A stretch of DNA of 6,359 nt from Leptospiraceae bacterium UBA2033 (GTDB taxonomy: Bacteria; Spirochaetota; Leptospiria; Leptospirales; Leptospiraceae). A program made the position numbers and the translations under genes. The notes under the pieces were generated by a model, which worked only from the letters and a program-made list of their open reading frames with translations, had not been told where the DNA came from and did not search any database. Shown here in pieces: positions 4,792 through 6,359 of this stretch. The DNA lies in contig DDBL01000160.1 of NCBI GenBank assembly GCA_002333425.1, forward strand, positions 1 to 6,359, given 5' to 3'. Numbering within the stretch: position 1 is the stretch's first letter; each line of letters starts with the position of its first letter.

Positions 4792-6359
4792 ATGGCAAAA
4801 AAAATCTCCCTTGGAATTTTCTTATTTTGTTTCTTCCTTTTTTTCTTACCGTTTTGCAAAGACAAGAGTAAAAGTCTTACAATCATTTCTGGATCAGAAA
4901 ATGAATCTATGGAGCCAATCATTAAACGATTCGCCGATGAAAACAATTTAACAATTAATATGAAATACAAAGGCTCTGTCGATATCATGATGGATCTAAG
5001 TAGTGAAAATAATGAGTTCGATGCCGTATGGCCTGCTAGCACTCTTTGGGTAGGACTCGGTGATACAAAGAAAAAAGTAAAACACCTAAAGTCCATCATG
5101 ACATCGCCTATCGTATTTGGAGTCCGAAAAAGTTTAGCAGTTGAACTTGGCTTTGTAAACAAAGAAGTAACTGTCAAAGATATTTTAAACGCGATTCGTT
5201 CTAAGAAATTAAAATTTATAATGACTTCTGCTACTCAATCAAACTCTGGAACTTCAGCCTATCTCGGATTTCTATACGCTCTTCTTGGCAATCCAGAAAC
5301 TATTACTGAGAAAGATCTCGCAAATCCTACTTTAAGAAAAGATATGAAAGAGCTGCTAAGAGGTATTAACCGCTCGTCCGGTAGTTCCGGCTGGCTCAAA
5401 GAACTTTTCTTAAATGGAAAATATGATGCAATGGTAAATTACGAATCTCTAATATTAGAAACTAATAAAATACTTGTCTCGCGAGGAGAAGAGCCTCTTT
5501 ATCTGGTTTATCCAATTGATGGAATTGTTATTTCTGATTCACCCTTAGGTTATATCAATTCAGGAAATCAAAAGAAAGAAGAATCCTTTAAGAAATTACA
5601 AGAATATCTTTTATCAGACAAGATTCAAAAAGAAATTTTACAGTCAGGGCGACGAGTGGGATTTGGTGGAACGATTGAGAACTCGGACAAAGCTGTGTTT
5701 AATCCGGAATGGGGTGTTGATTCACAAAAAATTATTTCTCCTATTAAGCTTCCCTCTGCTGATATTATTCGAAAAGCACTTAGCATTTACCAGCAAGATT
5801 TTAGAAAAAGTTCTTATACTGTATTCTGTTTAGATTTTTCTGATAGCATGACCGGCAAAGGCGAGAAAGAATTAAAGGAAGCAATGAATTTACTTTTAGA
5901 TAAGAAAAAAGCAGAGCAATACTTTATTAACTTTTCTCCCTCGGACAAAATTGTTGTTATCCCCTTCAGTGATATAACTATTGATACTTGGAAAGCTAAT
6001 GGTAATAATCCGAAAGAAATTAAAACTCTAAACTCGCAGATTCAAGAGTTAGTGCCAAGTGGGGCAACTGATATTTATTCTCCCATTATAGCAGCTCTTG
6101 CAGAATTGGAAAATATTGATACAGACCAATACTCTCCTGCAATTATATTGATGACGGACGGAGTCTCAAACTCTGGAAAGGAATTTGCAGACGTTAGCCG
6201 CAAATATGAGAACGCAGGAGTAGACATTCCTGTGTTTTCCATTATGTTCGGTGAAGCTTCGGAAAGCCAATTAAAAGAAATTTCTAAACTAACTCATGCA
6301 CGAGTATTTGACGGTAGATCTGATTTAATACAGGCATTTCGAACAGCCAAGGGTTATAA
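4792..6359 (+). CDS. Exported solute-binding/von Willebrand A fusion protein, 3' end open
   Basis: 522 codons run from ATG 4792 to the window edge without a stop. Residues 1-22 form a leader: KK, a hydrophobic core (5-21), then LPFC with Cys22 as a candidate lipidation site. Phe just before the Cys is unusual, though spirochaete lipoboxes are loose. Residues about 28-320 resemble a periplasmic binding-protein fold (LTIISGSENESMEPIIKRF near the start; SSGSSGWLKELF and YDAMVNYESL later). Residues about 340-520 are a von Willebrand A domain with a complete metal-ion-dependent adhesion site: D348-x-S350-x-S352, T426 and D456. The fusion is known in bacteria, and relatives can sit with TelA/XpaC-type stress genes, none of which is seen here. 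It probably acts at the cell surface or periplasm; ligand unknown. The window's last three bases are TAA but out of frame (GGT TAT AA). The family often ends in GYN, so little is missing. It is divergent from ppnP, in a gene of its own. Confidence 0.88.
   Translation, partial: MAKKISLGIFLFCFFLFFLPFCKDKSKSLTIISGSENESMEPIIKRFADENNLTINMKYKGSVDIMMDLSSENNEFDAVWPASTLWVGLGDTKKKVKHLKSIMTSPIVFGVRKSLAVELGFVNKEVTVKDILNAIRSKKLKFIMTSATQSNSGTSAYLGFLYALLGNPETITEKDLANPTLRKDMKELLRGINRSSGSSGWLKELFLNGKYDAMVNYESLILETNKILVSRGEEPLYLVYPIDGIVISDSPLGYINSGNQKKEESFKKLQEYLLSDKIQKEILQSGRRVGFGGTIENSDKAVFNPEWGVDSQKIISPIKLPSADIIRKALSIYQQDFRKSSYTVFCLDFSDSMTGKGEKELKEAMNLLLDKKKAEQYFINFSPSDKIVVIPFSDITIDTWKANGNNPKEIKTLNSQIQELVPSGATDIYSPIIAALAELENIDTDQYSPAIILMTDGVSNSGKEFADVSRKYENAGVDIPVFSIMFGEASESQLKEISKLTHARVFDGRSDLIQAFRTAKGY

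Noticed and set aside
4779..5177. Minus-strand open frame of 132 residues
   Set aside because: It is antisense to the SBP-VWA gene, whose translation has clear domain motifs throughout.
6357..6359. TAA at the last three bases as the stop of the SBP-VWA gene
   Set aside because: From ATG 4792 the final codons are GGT TAT followed by AA, so the TAA is out of frame and the gene continues past the window.

Overview
The window is about 6.4 kb of AT-rich bacterial DNA. It looks like a spirochaete of the Leptospira type. This is an inference from the AT-rich Lys/Ile/Leu-heavy coding, a Cys-terminated lipoprotein-like leader and the gene content. No rRNA, tRNA or clade-specific marker is present, so the assignment is tentative.

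Layout, left to right. Bases 1-90 are strikingly GC-rich (53 of 90 bases are G or C) and carry a hairpin and a copy of a palindromic intergenic repeat motif. Next comes a small plus-strand gene (97-618) for an uncharacterised protein with two C-terminal Cys4 zinc ribbons. A 152-base convergent gap (619-770) holds inverted repeats but no gene. On the minus strand lies a decayed SWIM zinc-finger gene (1753 down to 771), broken by three in-frame stops and one frameshift. Two of its open fragments look like separate small genes, but the pieces read as one protein.

Upstream of it on the same strand is a compact operon read from 4686 down to 1832. It holds ppnP (cupin-type nucleoside phosphorylase), mtnA (methylthioribose-1-phosphate isomerase family) and a GT-C family 39 membrane glycosyltransferase. 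ppnP and mtnA are 9 bases apart; mtnA and the glycosyltransferase overlap in TAATG. PpnP releases sugar-1-phosphates from nucleosides and MtnA isomerises a related sugar-1-phosphate, so the first two genes may form a short salvage route. The glycosyltransferase has no obvious metabolic link to them.

A 105-base divergent promoter region (4687-4791) with a 7-1-7 palindrome separates this operon from a plus-strand gene that begins at 4792 and runs off the right edge. It encodes a probable exported lipoprotein that fuses a periplasmic solute-binding domain to a von Willebrand A domain with an intact metal-binding site. The last three bases of the window read TAA but are out of frame, so the gene is open at its 3' end, probably by only a residue or two.

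I saw no CRISPR array, transposase, tRNA or rRNA. The most notable points are the hidden SWIM pseudogene, the PpnP-MtnA pairing, the foreign-looking GC-rich left edge, and the possibly leaderless SBP-VWA gene.
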